Origin: Flavobacteriales bacterium
GTDB lineage: Bacteria; Bacteroidota; Bacteroidia; UBA10329
Assembly (NCBI GenBank): GCA_016124845.1
Contig: WGMW01000009.1
Coordinates: forward strand, 1-64,000
DNA: 64,000 bases
Reading direction: 5' to 3'
In this document: positions 15,965 to 25,088 of the stretch, piece by piece
How positions within the stretch are numbered: the first letter of the stretch is position 1
How the letters are laid out: the number at the start of each line of letters is the position of its first letter
The notes under the pieces: generated by a model
The model's database searches: none
The model's input: the letters and a program-made list of their open reading frames with translations, nothing else
What the model was told of the DNA's origin: nothing
Translations under genes and position numbers: made by a program

Positions 15965-17251
15965 ATGAGTGAGACAGCCGAGATTCGCGTAGGAGATCAA
16001 GTGATAGAACTTCCCGTTGTCACCGGGACGGAAAACGAAAAAGGAATCGACATCCGTAAACTGCGTGACCAGACCGGGCTGATCACATTCGATAGCGGAT
16101 ACAAGAACACAGGTGCTACAAGTAGTGCCATCACTTTCCTTGATGGTGAAAAGGGGATTTTGCGATACCGTGGCTATCCGATCGAGCAGTTGGCTGAGAA
16201 GTCAACGTTTTTGGAAGTTGCTTACCTGTTGATCTATGGTGAATTGCCAAGCAAGGCCGAGTTCACGGCTTGGAGTGAGAAGATCACGCGCCACACACTC
16301 ATTCATGAAGATATGAAGGAGTTCTTCGAGGCGTTCCCTCGCAAGGCGCATCCAATGGGAGTTCTTGCTTCGAATCTGATCTCACTTTCAACGTTCTATC
16401 CGGAAAGTCTGGATCCAGACCGTGAGGATGAAAAAGTGGATCTCACCATTATCAGATTGATCGCCAAGATCAGCACCATTGCTGCTTGGTCTCACAAAAA
16501 TTCGGTCGGTCATCCGGTTGTTTATCCAAGAAACAAATACAATTACACGGAGAACTTCCTGAACATGATGTTCTCTGTACCAACAGAAGACTACGAACCA
16601 GACCCGGTTGTAGTGAAAGCACTGGATCAACTGTTGATCCTTCATGCCGATCACGAGCAGAACTGTTCTACTTCAACCGTAAGAATCGTTGGTTCTTCAA
16701 GAGCGAACCTTTATGCGTCTATCGCAGCAGGTGTTTCTGCCCTTTGGGGACCGCTTCACGGTGGAGCAAACCAAGCGGTTATCGAAATGTTGGAGAACAT
16801 CCAAGCTGATGGCGGTGGCATGCAAAAGTGGATCGATAAAGCGAAAGACAAGGACGATCCGTTCCGAATCATGGGCTTCGGTCACCGCGTGTACAAGAAC
16901 TTCGACCCACGCGCTACCATCATCAAGAAATCGTGTGATGACGTGTTGGAGAAACTGGGCATCAACGACCCGATTCTTGATCTTGCCAAACAATTGGAGG
17001 AAGTGGCCTTGAACGATGATTACTTCAAGTCAAGAAACCTGTACCCGAACGTTGATTTCTACTCAGGAATCATCTACAAGGCAATCGGAATTCCAACGGA
17101 GATGTTCACGGTGATGTTTGCGATGGGACGTCTACCAGGCTGGATCGCTCAATGGAAGGAAATGATGGCGAACAAAGAGCCGATCGGTCGTCCGCGTCAG
17201 ATCTATACTGGCGAGAATGAGCGTCCTTACCAGCCGCTTTCAAGCAGATAA
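15965..17251 (+). CDS. gltA: Citrate synthase
   Basis: This 428-residue type II citrate synthase condenses oxaloacetate and acetyl-CoA in the TCA cycle. Visible landmarks are LRYRGYPIEQLAEKS (about 60-75), HADHEQNCSTS (about 225-235), GPLHGGANQAVI (about 260-271, catalytic His), MGFGHRVYKNFDPR (about 304-317, catalytic His) and VDFYSGI (about 360-366, catalytic Asp). Full length and start agree with the family. It stands alone, bounded by terminators on both sides. The upstream 200 bp is AT-rich and should hold its promoter, although no full TAnnTTTG match was certain. Confidence 0.97.
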   Translation: MSETAEIRVGDQVIELPVVTGTENEKGIDIRKLRDQTGLITFDSGYKNTGATSSAITFLDGEKGILRYRGYPIEQLAEKSTFLEVAYLLIYGELPSKAEFTAWSEKITRHTLIHEDMKEFFEAFPRKAHPMGVLASNLISLSTFYPESLDPDREDEKVDLTIIRLIAKISTIAAWSHKNSVGHPVVYPRNKYNYTENFLNMMFSVPTEDYEPDPVVVKALDQLLILHADHEQNCSTSTVRIVGSSRANLYASIAAGVSALWGPLHGGANQAVIEMLENIQADGGGMQKWIDKAKDKDDPFRIMGFGHRVYKNFDPRATIIKKSCDDVLEKLGINDPILDLAKQLEEVALNDDYFKSRNLYPNVDFYSGIIYKAIGIPTEMFTVMFAMGRLPGWIAQWKEMMANKEPIGRPRQIYTGENERPYQPLSSR

Positions 17252-17272
17252 TTCAAGCACATACACTTACAG

Positions 17273-17302
17273 AAAGGATGAGGTCGGCCTCATCCTTTTT
17301 TG
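17273..17302 (+). terminator. Intrinsic terminator of gltA
   Basis: The stem AAAGGATGAGG/CCTCATCCTTT with a TCGG loop and T-run lies 22 bases after the citrate synthase stop. Confidence 0.85.
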
Positions 17303-17354
17303 TTTACGCCCCCCGAACCTCACGCAAGGAGGGGAATTTGCGTTCTTTGCATTT

Positions 17355-18335
17355 ATGAGCAAGGGCATTTTCCGCAAGCGCAACATCGGGCTTTTCATCA
17401 AGGTCGTTATTGCGTTTGTTGCGCTGTGGTTCATCTACCGCGAGGTGCAGCTCAAAGATCAGGACGCCAAGCTCAGTTCGGGAATCAGCGTTCTTACCGA
17501 AAACCTGCCCCAGTTGATTCTTCTTATTGCATTGATGATGCTGAACTGGGTTCTGGAAGCCTTCAAGTGGCGGTTGTTGGTAAGTTATTTAGAGAAAATC
17601 TCGCTTTGGAAATCGCTGAAAGCCATCTTCTCAGGAATCACCATTGCCATCTTCACTCCCAACCGTGTTGGAGAATACGGTGGCCGCATCTTTCACCTGC
17701 AGAAAGCCGACCGCATCGATGCCGCGCTGCTCACCATTGTCGGAAGTTATGCGCAACTGGTGGTCACGCTCGTTACAGGAATTCTCGCCACCATCTTCTT
17801 CTTACCAGAGTACGTAGGTCTCGGGCCGATCACACCCATGCAGTACAATCTCATCGCCATCCTCATGTTCGGACTTTGCGTGCTACTGGTTGTTCTTTTC
17901 CTTAACACGCGGCTGCTGACCACCATCATCAACTGGCTACCGATTCCCCAAAAATATCGCCACTACGCGGGCGTTTTTGAGCATCACAGTTCCTCCACAC
18001 TTTGGAAGGTTTTCCTCGCCAGCTTGGGGCGTTACCTCATCTTCACGTTTCAGTTCTTTCTGCTTTTGAAGTTGTTCGATGTGGAAATCAGCTACGCCAA
18101 TGCGATGATGATGATCTCGATGACCTACTTCGTGATGACAGCGGTGCCGACCATCGCCATTACCGAATTGGGTGTGCGCGGCTCCATTTCGGTTTACTTT
18201 TTGGGGATGCTTTCCACGAATGTGAAGAGCATTTTCTTGGCAAGCTCCATGCTTTGGCTCATCAATCTGGCGGTGCCCGCATTGATCGGTGTGGTGTTCA
18301 TTTTCCAACTGCGTTTCTTCCGAAAAGCTGACTGA
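17355..18335 (+). CDS. Lysylphosphatidylglycerol synthase TM region / UPF0104-like membrane protein
   Basis: This 326-residue integral membrane protein has about eight hydrophobic segments, and the LPG_synthase_TM (UPF0104, AglD-like) pattern is recognisable in LNWVLEAFKWRLLV (about 62-75), ITIAIFTPNRVGEYGGRIF (about 96-114) and AVPTIAITELGVRGSIS (about 258-274). Family members are flippase-like or lack the synthase domain, as here. The ATG at 17355 removes a leader that would read through the gltA terminator. It overlaps the next gene, a glycosyltransferase, by one base (TGATGG), so the two probably act together in making or flipping a glycolipid. Confidence 0.8.
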   Translation: MSKGIFRKRNIGLFIKVVIAFVALWFIYREVQLKDQDAKLSSGISVLTENLPQLILLIALMMLNWVLEAFKWRLLVSYLEKISLWKSLKAIFSGITIAIFTPNRVGEYGGRIFHLQKADRIDAALLTIVGSYAQLVVTLVTGILATIFFLPEYVGLGPITPMQYNLIAILMFGLCVLLVVLFLNTRLLTTIINWLPIPQKYRHYAGVFEHHSSSTLWKVFLASLGRYLIFTFQFFLLLKLFDVEISYANAMMMISMTYFVMTAVPTIAITELGVRGSISVYFLGMLSTNVKSIFLASSMLWLINLAVPALIGVVFIFQLRFFRKAD

Positions 18336-19471
18336 TGGCGTGGCTCTGGTATCTTCTTTTCGGATTCGCAGTAACGGTGATGGTGCTGTACTCGGCCATG
18401 ATCATCTACGCCATTTCGGGCTGGAAGAAGATGAAAGTGGAAGATGAAAAACCAGCTTGGCTTGGCGTGAGCATTCTTGTTGCGGCACGCAATGAAGCCG
18501 AAAACATAGAAACCGTTATCCGCGACATTTTCAACCAGAGTTATCCGAACGAACTGTTCGAACTCATTGTAATTGACGACCATTCGGAAGATGACACGCT
18601 TTCCATTGCGGAATCACTGAAAGCCGAGTTCCCGAATCTGAAAGTGCTTTCAAACCAAGATGGCGAAGGCAAAAAATCTGCATTGCAGAAAGGCATTCGC
18701 GAAGCCAAATTCGAAACCATTGCTACAGTAGATGCCGATTGCCGCGTTCCCTCCGAATGGCTCATTACCATGACATCGCATTGGGAGAAAGACCAGACCA
18801 AAATGCTTTTGGGACCCATTGTTTTTCAATCCGACAGAACCGTTCTGCAACAATCGCAGGCCATGGAAATGTTGGCCATTATGGGACTGACAGGTGGTTT
18901 CGCTTCGCATCAAAAACCGATCATGGCCAATGGCGCCAACCTGTTCTTCGACAAAAGTTCCTTTGAAGAAATCGGTGGTTACGTGAGTTCAGAAAACCCT
19001 TCGGGCGATGATGTGTTCACCATGCTTCAGTTCAGCGAAAAGTGGCCCGATTCGGTTCGGTTTGTGAAGCATTACGAATCGGCTGTTCTGACCAAAGCAC
19101 AACCCACATTTTCAAGTTTTTGGCAACAGCGTAAGCGGTGGCTTTCCAAGCGAAGCGGCTATACGAATCTGTTGGTGAAAGGAACCGCTATCATCACCTA
19201 CTTCGCCAATCTGGTCGCCTTCATTTCATTCATTTCCATCATTGCCGCGTTCGGTTCTTATTGGGCAGACAGACTCATGTGGGTTCTGTTCGCCAAAACC
19301 ATCCTTGACCTCGTACTTACGAGAACTGTGAGCCGCGACCTGCAACCGCATTGCGGCATCGCCAATATTCTGGTCACGGAAATATTCGTTGCCGTGTACG
19401 TCACATTTCTTGGCATTTTTGGAAATGTGCGCAGCTATGTTTGGAAAGGACGAACGATAAAAACCCCCTGA
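18335..19471 (+). CDS. Family 2 glycosyltransferase with C-terminal membrane segments
   Basis: This 378-residue protein has an N-terminal membrane anchor (about 1-30), a GT-A catalytic domain and two or three C-terminal membrane helices (from about 285). Visible motifs are ILVAARNEAENIE (about 48-60), VIDDHSEDDT (about 82-91), the DXD-type VDADCR (about 131-136), SGDDVF (about 224-229) and QQRKRWLSK (about 263-271, the QxxRW motif of processive-type enzymes). It probably transfers a nucleotide-sugar unit to a lipid acceptor at the membrane, and the neighbouring LPG_synthase_TM gene points to a glycolipid. The exact product is unknown. Confidence 0.85.
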   Translation: MAWLWYLLFGFAVTVMVLYSAMIIYAISGWKKMKVEDEKPAWLGVSILVAARNEAENIETVIRDIFNQSYPNELFELIVIDDHSEDDTLSIAESLKAEFPNLKVLSNQDGEGKKSALQKGIREAKFETIATVDADCRVPSEWLITMTSHWEKDQTKMLLGPIVFQSDRTVLQQSQAMEMLAIMGLTGGFASHQKPIMANGANLFFDKSSFEEIGGYVSSENPSGDDVFTMLQFSEKWPDSVRFVKHYESAVLTKAQPTFSSFWQQRKRWLSKRSGYTNLLVKGTAIITYFANLVAFISFISIIAAFGSYWADRLMWVLFAKTILDLVLTRTVSRDLQPHCGIANILVTEIFVAVYVTFLGIFGNVRSYVWKGRTIKTP

Positions 19472-19655
19472 CCCCCAAAGGGGGAAGCTGAAGCACGGGT
19501 GAATAGAGAAGGCGACAATCTGTGAACTCTGGGATTCAAAACATTCGCATATTCGTACTCATTTGTAATAAATGGGAAAGATGAAAGCATGAAATTCGAA
19601 ATGGAGAAATTCGAAAACTCTGTGCATCTCTGTTTCTCAAAAGTTCTCTGTGCAA
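19461..19655. repeat. CCCCC/GGGGG element and degenerate CTCTGTG repeat
   Basis: This gap holds CCCCCTGACCCCCAAAGGGGG, which overlaps the end of the glycosyltransferase gene and is a shorter relative of the element at 6564. Near 19617-19655 come several CTCTGTG/TCTCTG motifs resembling a decayed right arm of the CACAGA family. No gene is seen in the remainder. Confidence 0.5.
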
Positions 19656-19661
19656 TAAACA

Positions 19662-20780
19662 ATGAATAAAGGAACGTCACTCGGGCAATTGGCTTGGCGC
19701 AGATTCAAGAAGGATGCTGCGGCCATTTTCGGTTCGGTGGTGATTCTTGTGGCCGTGATGCTTGCAACGCTTGGCCCGCTGATCACACCAGATGGAAGCC
19801 CGCACGCCAACCGACAGATCATTGAGTTGGCCGCCAAAAAGCCTGGTTCAACTTTCACTTTTTTGAAAGTTCCGAGAACCGTTGTTTCCGAAGATGGATT
19901 CAGCGAAAAACTGCTGGTAGGCAAACAGGAAAACTATTCTTGGGTCCCCATTTTCAGTCATTCTTTTTCTGCGGATACGCTGGTCATTGAACGCTACACA
20001 GGCGATACATCGAATGATGGTGAAATGGTGAAGTATTCCTTCGCATCGCTTTCATCAGAAGGAAAATCACCTGAAGAAGTGGAGAAAGAACTCATCGAAA
20101 CCAAAACATTCTGGCTGGGCACCGACCGGTTTGGTCGCGACCTGCTTAGCCGCATGATCCTCGGAACACGCATCTCGCTCAGCATCGGATTTGTGGCCGT
20201 GGCCATCTCCTTGCTCATCGGAATTCTGATGGGTTCATTGGCAGGATTTTTCCGTGGCTGGATTGATAATGTGGTAATGTGGTTCGTAACGGTGGTCTGG
20301 AGTATTCCGCTATTGCTTCTGGTCATCGCTATCACGCTGGCAATGGGAAAAGGATTCTGGCAGGTCTTCGTGGCGGTTGGAATGGCCATGTGGGTAGAGG
20401 TGGCGCGTATCGTCCGTGGACAGATACTCAGCATCCGCGAGAAGGAATTTGTGGAAGCCTGCCGTGCGCTCGGTTTCTCTGGTTTCAGAACAATTGTGCG
20501 GCATATTCTGCCGAATATTCTCGGACCTGTCATTGTCATTTCGGCTGCGAATTTTGCTTCGGCCATTCTGATCGAGGCAGGTCTGAGCTTCCTCGGCATC
20601 GGTGCGCAGCCACCTATTCCGAGTTGGGGAGCCATGATCAAAGACCATTACGGCTACATCATTATGGACAAGGCGTATCTGGCGCTCATTCCCGGAACGG
20701 CCATTCTATTGATGGTACTTGCGTTTACCTTAGTGGGAAATGGCGTGCGCGATGCGTTGGATGTGAAAAGCACCCGATAG
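19662..20780 (+). CDS. ABC transporter permease, OppC/DppC type
   Basis: This 372-residue inner-membrane permease belongs to the oligopeptide/dipeptide importer type. The N-terminal OppC motif region LAWRRFKKDAAAIFG precedes membrane helix 1 (about 22-44). A periplasmic insert of about 110 residues follows. The core begins at GTDRFGRDLLSRMILGTR (about 150-167), and the coupling-helix EAA loop is ACRALGFSGFRTIVRHILPN (about 267-286). GLSFLGIGAQPPIPSWG is the usual C-terminal signature. The other subunits (binding protein, OppB, ATPases) are not in the window, so it is an orphan here. The periplasmic insert is longer than in E. coli OppC. Confidence 0.9.
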   Translation: MNKGTSLGQLAWRRFKKDAAAIFGSVVILVAVMLATLGPLITPDGSPHANRQIIELAAKKPGSTFTFLKVPRTVVSEDGFSEKLLVGKQENYSWVPIFSHSFSADTLVIERYTGDTSNDGEMVKYSFASLSSEGKSPEEVEKELIETKTFWLGTDRFGRDLLSRMILGTRISLSIGFVAVAISLLIGILMGSLAGFFRGWIDNVVMWFVTVVWSIPLLLLVIAITLAMGKGFWQVFVAVGMAMWVEVARIVRGQILSIREKEFVEACRALGFSGFRTIVRHILPNILGPVIVISAANFASAILIEAGLSFLGIGAQPPIPSWGAMIKDHYGYIIMDKAYLALIPGTAILLMVLAFTLVGNGVRDALDVKSTR

Positions 20781-20823
20781 CTTCAAGATCTCCACGGTTT
20801 TGAAAACCTTGATGGTCTTTCGC

Positions 20824-20831
20824 TAAATTTG
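20824..20831 (+). promoter_or_regulatory. TAnnTTTG -7 box abutting the antitoxin start
   Basis: TAAATTTG is a full match to the -7 consensus and ends only four bases before the ATG at 20836, so transcription should begin at or next to the start codon. This implies a leaderless message. Confidence 0.5.
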
Positions 20832-20835
20832 AATC

Positions 20836-21072
20836 ATGGACGTTGCACAATTGAAATACAGCATCATTGAAAAACTCATCCGAACGGAGGATGAACAACT
20901 GCTGCAAAAAGTAGCCGAACTGATGAGTTCAACACGTGCGCGCTACCCAGAAAGCGACCTTAAACCAATGACGGTTGAGGAACTGAATGAACGTCTCCGA
21001 AAAGCTGAGGATGACATTGCGAATGGAAGAGTCTACTCCACCGATGAAGCAAAGAAAAAACTTGGCCTTTAA
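20836..21072 (+). CDS. Antitoxin of a ParE/RelE-type toxin-antitoxin pair
   Basis: This 78-residue protein is of a kind common in Bacteroidota. The N-terminal helical part (1-35) probably dimerises, and the tail carries MTVEELNERLRKAEDDIANG and a VYSTDEAKKKLGL ending, typical of small antitoxins encoded ahead of RelE/ParE toxins. It should bind and neutralise the toxin encoded directly downstream and repress the pair's promoter. Its stop overlaps the toxin start by one base (TAATG). The start sits just behind a TAAATTTG box. Confidence 0.8.
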   Translation: MDVAQLKYSIIEKLIRTEDEQLLQKVAELMSSTRARYPESDLKPMTVEELNERLRKAEDDIANGRVYSTDEAKKKLGL

Positions 21073-21374
21073 TGGCATCTCGCAGAATCATTTGGACCGA
21101 ACGCGCCATTGATGACCTGCAAGACATCAAGGAGTTCATTTCATTGGACTCCGAAATTCAGGCTACCAAACAACTGCTCAGGATATTTGACCGCGAAATG
21201 CAATTGATAACCCGACCCGGAAGTGGCGGAATACAAACTGAGACACGTTCTAATTTCGAAATACGATACTTGGTTCAGGACAATTACAAGATCCTATATC
21301 GATTTACAGAGACCGAAGTGTTTGTTCTCACCGTTTTCGAAACACGTCAGCATCCTGAAAAGATGAAACTCTGA
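21072..21374 (+). CDS. ParE/RelE superfamily toxin
   Basis: This 100-residue protein has the plasmid-stabilisation fold: an N-terminal IIWTERAIDDLQDIKEFIS segment (about 6-24), an arginine in NFEIRYLVQDNYKILYRF (about 56-73) and a VFVLTVFETRQHP end (about 79-91). ParE members poison gyrase and RelE members cleave mRNA, and sequence alone does not decide which. It is coupled to the antitoxin upstream. The stop is immediately followed by the ATG of the hydrolase gene, so the pair may be co-transcribed with that gene. Confidence 0.85.
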   Translation: MASRRIIWTERAIDDLQDIKEFISLDSEIQATKQLLRIFDREMQLITRPGSGGIQTETRSNFEIRYLVQDNYKILYRFTETEVFVLTVFETRQHPEKMKL

Positions 21375-22370
21375 ATGAAAAAAGCTGCATACACGGCACT
21401 GGTCCTGGTCATTGCAATTTCCGTGGCCTTCATGCTCGGCCCCAAGCCGCCCGAATCTCACCTCAACCCTACTCCAACCTCCATTTCCATTCCGTTGGAT
21501 TCGTTGGATGGCTGGCTGGCGTATCGTGAAAGTGGTTTCCAAACTCTGAAACCCAGCAATGAAGCCAAGATCGAATGGTACAATGATTCGGTTTCGGTGA
21601 CCGACTATGCTGTGGTTTATCTGCATGGTTTTACCGCTTCGGGCGAAGAAGGAAATCCCGTTCATCGGGCATTTGCCCAACGATACGGCTGCAACCTGTA
21701 TCTGCCTCGGTTGTACGGCCACGGATTGGACACTACCGAACCGTTGATCGACCTGACACCCGAAAACTATCTGCAATCGGCCAAAGAAGCCATTGCCGTT
21801 GGCAAGAAGATCGGACAGAAAGTGATCGTGATGAGCTGTTCGACAGGTGGAACGCTTGCAATTTACCTTGCCGCACACGACCCCGAAATTGACGCGCTGA
21901 TCTGCTACTCGCCCAACATCGACATCTTCGATCAGACCTCGCAGGTGCTGACCCAACCGTGGGGACTTCAACTGGCGCGTTTGATCAATGGAAGCGATTT
22001 CCGGCAGTATGAAGCTCCCGAAGAATTCAAAAAGTATTGGCAGACCAAGTATCGTTTGGAAGGATTGGTGGCGCTGCGTTCGCTGATCGACCACACAATG
22101 ACCGAAGAAACATTTTCGCACGTAAAGCAGCCCATTTTTGTGGGTGCGTATTTCAAAGACGCATCCGCGCAGGACAGCGTGGTTTCGGTAGAGGCCATGC
22201 GCCTGATGATGCCTGAACTGGGAACACCCGAAAGCCAAAAACGCATGGTGGAATTTCCCGTTGGTGCGCACGTACTCACCAATCCACTTCGCAACCCTGA
22301 CGTGAAACTCGTGGAAGATGCAACTTTCCGATTTGCGGAAGATGTCATTGGTCTAAAACCTGTGAAATAG
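21375..22370 (+). CDS. Alpha/beta hydrolase (carboxylesterase-like), membrane-anchored
   Basis: This 331-residue protein has an N-terminal signal anchor (about 4-24) followed by an alpha/beta hydrolase domain. HGFTASGEEGNPVH (about 84-97) forms the oxyanion region, SCSTGG (about 155-160) is the nucleophile elbow (G-x-S-x-G variant with C at position 2 and S at position 3), and a late AHVL (about 298-301) supplies the probable catalytic His. The substrate is unknown, and homologues act on monoglycerides or short esters. It directly follows the toxin stop without a gap. The signal anchor suggests action in the periplasm. Confidence 0.75.
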   Translation: MKKAAYTALVLVIAISVAFMLGPKPPESHLNPTPTSISIPLDSLDGWLAYRESGFQTLKPSNEAKIEWYNDSVSVTDYAVVYLHGFTASGEEGNPVHRAFAQRYGCNLYLPRLYGHGLDTTEPLIDLTPENYLQSAKEAIAVGKKIGQKVIVMSCSTGGTLAIYLAAHDPEIDALICYSPNIDIFDQTSQVLTQPWGLQLARLINGSDFRQYEAPEEFKKYWQTKYRLEGLVALRSLIDHTMTEETFSHVKQPIFVGAYFKDASAQDSVVSVEAMRLMMPELGTPESQKRMVEFPVGAHVLTNPLRNPDVKLVEDATFRFAEDVIGLKPVK

Positions 22371-22420
22371 CACAATTTCACAATAAGATAGCGTTCTGTT
22401 ATTTTCTTACTTTTAGACCT

Positions 22421-23395
22421 ATGCGGTGGAACGTCTTGGTTTGGCTATTGCTGAGTGCCTCTTGTTTTGGGCAGGAGGTGACAGATTCCATTCCCATTCT
22501 AAAAAGTTATGATGACCCACTACCTCAAACGCCCTGGAACGGACGTGTGATCTCTGCCATGCAAAACCCTGCGTTTGCAGGTTTTGATAGACGATTGCAA
22601 TTCGGTTATTACTATGAAGGTCAGAACTTGAAAGTACCGGAGGGCTATGACACAAAAAAGGCAGGCTTCTGGAATCAGACCGCAATCATTGATTTCGCAT
22701 TTGGAGGGAAACGAAAAAACATCGGGGTCAATATCAGTTACAATGGAGGGCAGCGACTTATTTCTGACTACCATCGAGTTCAAATTGCACATTCATACCG
22801 TTTTCATCTGCGCAACCACAAATTCATATTGGGCGCGGGAATACGCTATCTAATGCTGAAAGGAGGCTCGGATGCTGCAGCATATGGTGATATGCTCGAT
22901 CCGAGATACGGTTTCGTTTATCCTACGCAGGAATTTTTGAAACAAGACTCTCTTCAGTTGGCTGAATACTCCGCTGGTCTTATTTACAATTGGAAAAGAC
23001 TATTTCTCGGATATGCTTTCAGGTACGAGGACAGGTCTTTATTGACCGCTGCAGGGAAAGACCTTCATCCTGTTCATCACCTCAATGCCATGTATACTTT
23101 GAATTATGGCGCCACGGGTCAATTTGCCGCAGCGTTCACCGCAGAATATGACGGGTTCAGGTGGTATCTGGAACCCGCGTTGGTCGTTATGCTGAAAAAC
23201 ATATTCTTCCTGAAGTTTTCTTCACCCAATGTCAGCCAATTCAAGACAGAACTGGGATTGCAGCTATGGAATTTCCGTGCGGTGTACTCCTGTTCCTTCT
23301 ATTTCAACCAATACGCCATCAACACGTATGGCGTAGCCTCCATGTCAGGGGGACTTCGGTATCATTTTCAAAATCTTAAATCCAGAAAGAAATGA
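22421..23395 (+). CDS. PorP/SprF family T9SS outer-membrane protein (copy 1)
   Basis: This 324-residue protein has a signal peptide ending at FGQ and the PorP/SprF signature near the N-terminus (SAMQNPAFAGFDRRL, about 44-58). It is followed by many amphipathic beta strands as expected of an outer-membrane barrel. PorP/SprF proteins work with the type IX secretion system or help retain specific exported adhesins. A TACTTTTA box ends six bases before the ATG. The gene overlaps the next (lipoprotein with type B tail) by four bases. A paralogous pair follows at 24027-25717, so the two-gene module is duplicated. Confidence 0.85.
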   Translation: MRWNVLVWLLLSASCFGQEVTDSIPILKSYDDPLPQTPWNGRVISAMQNPAFAGFDRRLQFGYYYEGQNLKVPEGYDTKKAGFWNQTAIIDFAFGGKRKNIGVNISYNGGQRLISDYHRVQIAHSYRFHLRNHKFILGAGIRYLMLKGGSDAAAYGDMLDPRYGFVYPTQEFLKQDSLQLAEYSAGLIYNWKRLFLGYAFRYEDRSLLTAAGKDLHPVHHLNAMYTLNYGATGQFAAAFTAEYDGFRWYLEPALVVMLKNIFFLKFSSPNVSQFKTELGLQLWNFRAVYSCSFYFNQYAINTYGVASMSGGLRYHFQNLKSRKK

Positions 23396-24027
23396 AACAA
23401 CTAATCCCTTTCTTTCTTTCAGCACTTTTACTACCAGGATGCGTCAAGGAAATACCAAGTCCCTCCTATAAACACCAACCTCCAAACACAGTTGGAGTTA
23501 TACACGGAGATACAAGCATTTGCTTCTATTGGCTGGAATTTTCACTGATCAATGGTTTAAGAGAAGAAGTGGACTCTTTCAGGTGGATTCCGATTGACAC
23601 AAATGGTTATTACTTCCATGTTCACAGTCTTCACGATACTTTGGCCATCGACAATATTGAATGGCCCGATACGGGAAATATTATACTGATGAATTATGTC
23701 CATGGTGACAGTTCTTCCTTTAATATCACCGTCCTTTCATGCTTTCAGAGCTTGTACATACCAACGGGTTTTAAACCTGACGGGGATGGTATGAATGATC
23801 GATGGTCGCCTGTCTATTATGGCATCTCCGAGATGGATTGGATGATTCGTTCAGAAAATGGGAAAGTTCTGTTTGACAACAAAGGTGACATCAATGCCTC
23901 ATGGGATGGAACTTATGAGGGCAAACCACAACCGGAAGGACTTTATCGGTATTGGGTGAGATACACCACCATTGAAACACATGAGTCGAAAGTAATGGAA
24001 GGCTGGCTTCAACTTTATCGTAATTGA
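23392..24027 (+). CDS. Lipoprotein with gliding-motility / T9SS type B C-terminal domain (copy 1)
   Basis: This 211-residue protein begins with a lipoprotein signal (FLSALLLPGC, lipobox LPGC). After a short beta region (about 20-115) comes the type B (CHU_C) tail with FKPDGDGMNDRWSP (about 128-141), a WDGTYEGKPQPEGLYRYWV stretch (about 173-191) and a final beta strand. The type B tail normally directs secretion and surface attachment by T9SS. Having it on a lipoprotein with so short a passenger is unusual. It overlaps the upstream PorP-like gene by four bases and the next PorP-like gene by one, so all four genes are coupled. Confidence 0.75.
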   Translation: MKQLIPFFLSALLLPGCVKEIPSPSYKHQPPNTVGVIHGDTSICFYWLEFSLINGLREEVDSFRWIPIDTNGYYFHVHSLHDTLAIDNIEWPDTGNIILMNYVHGDSSSFNITVLSCFQSLYIPTGFKPDGDGMNDRWSPVYYGISEMDWMIRSENGKVLFDNKGDINASWDGTYEGKPQPEGLYRYWVRYTTIETHESKVMEGWLQLYRN

Positions 24028-25088
24028 TGATGCGTTGGGCAACCTTCATACTGCTCTTTTATTTTGGATCGGTCTGTGCACAAAACGCAACAGATTCCAC
24101 CACCGTTCCTGAACCCGAATGGGAAACCAAGAACTACACACAGGAGGATAAGATCTACAACCGCTCGGTATGGACGTTTGTGGACAATCCTGCGTTGGCT
24201 GGATTTGATAGAAAACTGGCCGTGGCCTATCGCTATCGGATGAAGAACCTGGCGATGGGCGTTCCGAACAAGGATGGAAATCTGACACTGGCCTTTCAGC
24301 GGCATGAGGCATTTGTGGATCTTCCATTCGGTGGACCGAAACAGAACTGGGGCATGGGGCTGTACTATTCTTATGAGAAGGAATTGCAGCACACCTACCA
24401 TCGCATTCAGATGGCACGTTCCTTCCGCATACAGTTTCCCAAAGGCCATAATCTCATCTTGGGTTTTTCGGTTGGTGTGCAGCTTGCAAAACTGAACAAC
24501 CAAGACCGACTCACTTTTCCAGATATGATCGATCCAAGATCAGGATTCATCTATTCAACGTGGGAACCAAGGCGCTGGGATCACATGGCCATTCCCTACT
24601 TAAATGGTGGCATTCGATACTATTGGAAACGATTTGTCTTTGACTATGCTGTTCAGTTAGGCCCTAGTGGTGTGTGGGCATTGGCTGGTGCTCCACGAAC
24701 CAGCGATGTCAGAAATAAATTCAAAGCCGCATACCATTTCAATGTAGGAGATGATGTAACCATTTCTCCAGAACTGGTCGGAGAAATAATTACATATTAC
24801 GGTGTCTTTTACCCGAATGGCCCAGACAAACCTCACATCAATAAGGCAACAAACAACTTCGGACTATTCTCAGGTTATGTCACCATCACATACAAAGACA
24901 TGGTCTACGGGCAAATTGGCGTGGCCGACCTGAACCGATGGAGTTTCCGTGCCGGATATCAGTTGAAAGACTATCTGGTGATACAGCTTGGTGTTTCATC
25001 TTATTTGAACCCGACCATGGAAAAGATCGGAGGATTGGCAAGTGTAGATGGTGGCATCCGCTACCAGATAAAAGCATGGAACAGATGA
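24027..25088 (+). CDS. PorP/SprF family T9SS outer-membrane protein (copy 2)
   Basis: This 353-residue paralogue of the 22421 product has a signal peptide (ILLFYFGSVCAQ), the VDNPALAGFDRKLAVAYRYR signature (about 50-69) and a long run of beta strands. The start may be the ATG at 24027 (TGATG overlap with the previous stop) or the one three bases later. Sequence similarity to copy 1 is clear in order and motif (NPAxAGFDR, MIDPRSGFIY versus MLDPRYGFVY) but the two have diverged, so the duplication is old. It overlaps the following lipoprotein gene by four bases. Confidence 0.85.
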   Translation: MMRWATFILLFYFGSVCAQNATDSTTVPEPEWETKNYTQEDKIYNRSVWTFVDNPALAGFDRKLAVAYRYRMKNLAMGVPNKDGNLTLAFQRHEAFVDLPFGGPKQNWGMGLYYSYEKELQHTYHRIQMARSFRIQFPKGHNLILGFSVGVQLAKLNNQDRLTFPDMIDPRSGFIYSTWEPRRWDHMAIPYLNGGIRYYWKRFVFDYAVQLGPSGVWALAGAPRTSDVRNKFKAAYHFNVGDDVTISPELVGEIITYYGVFYPNGPDKPHINKATNNFGLFSGYVTITYKDMVYGQIGVADLNRWSFRAGYQLKDYLVIQLGVSSYLNPTMEKIGGLASVDGGIRYQIKAWNR

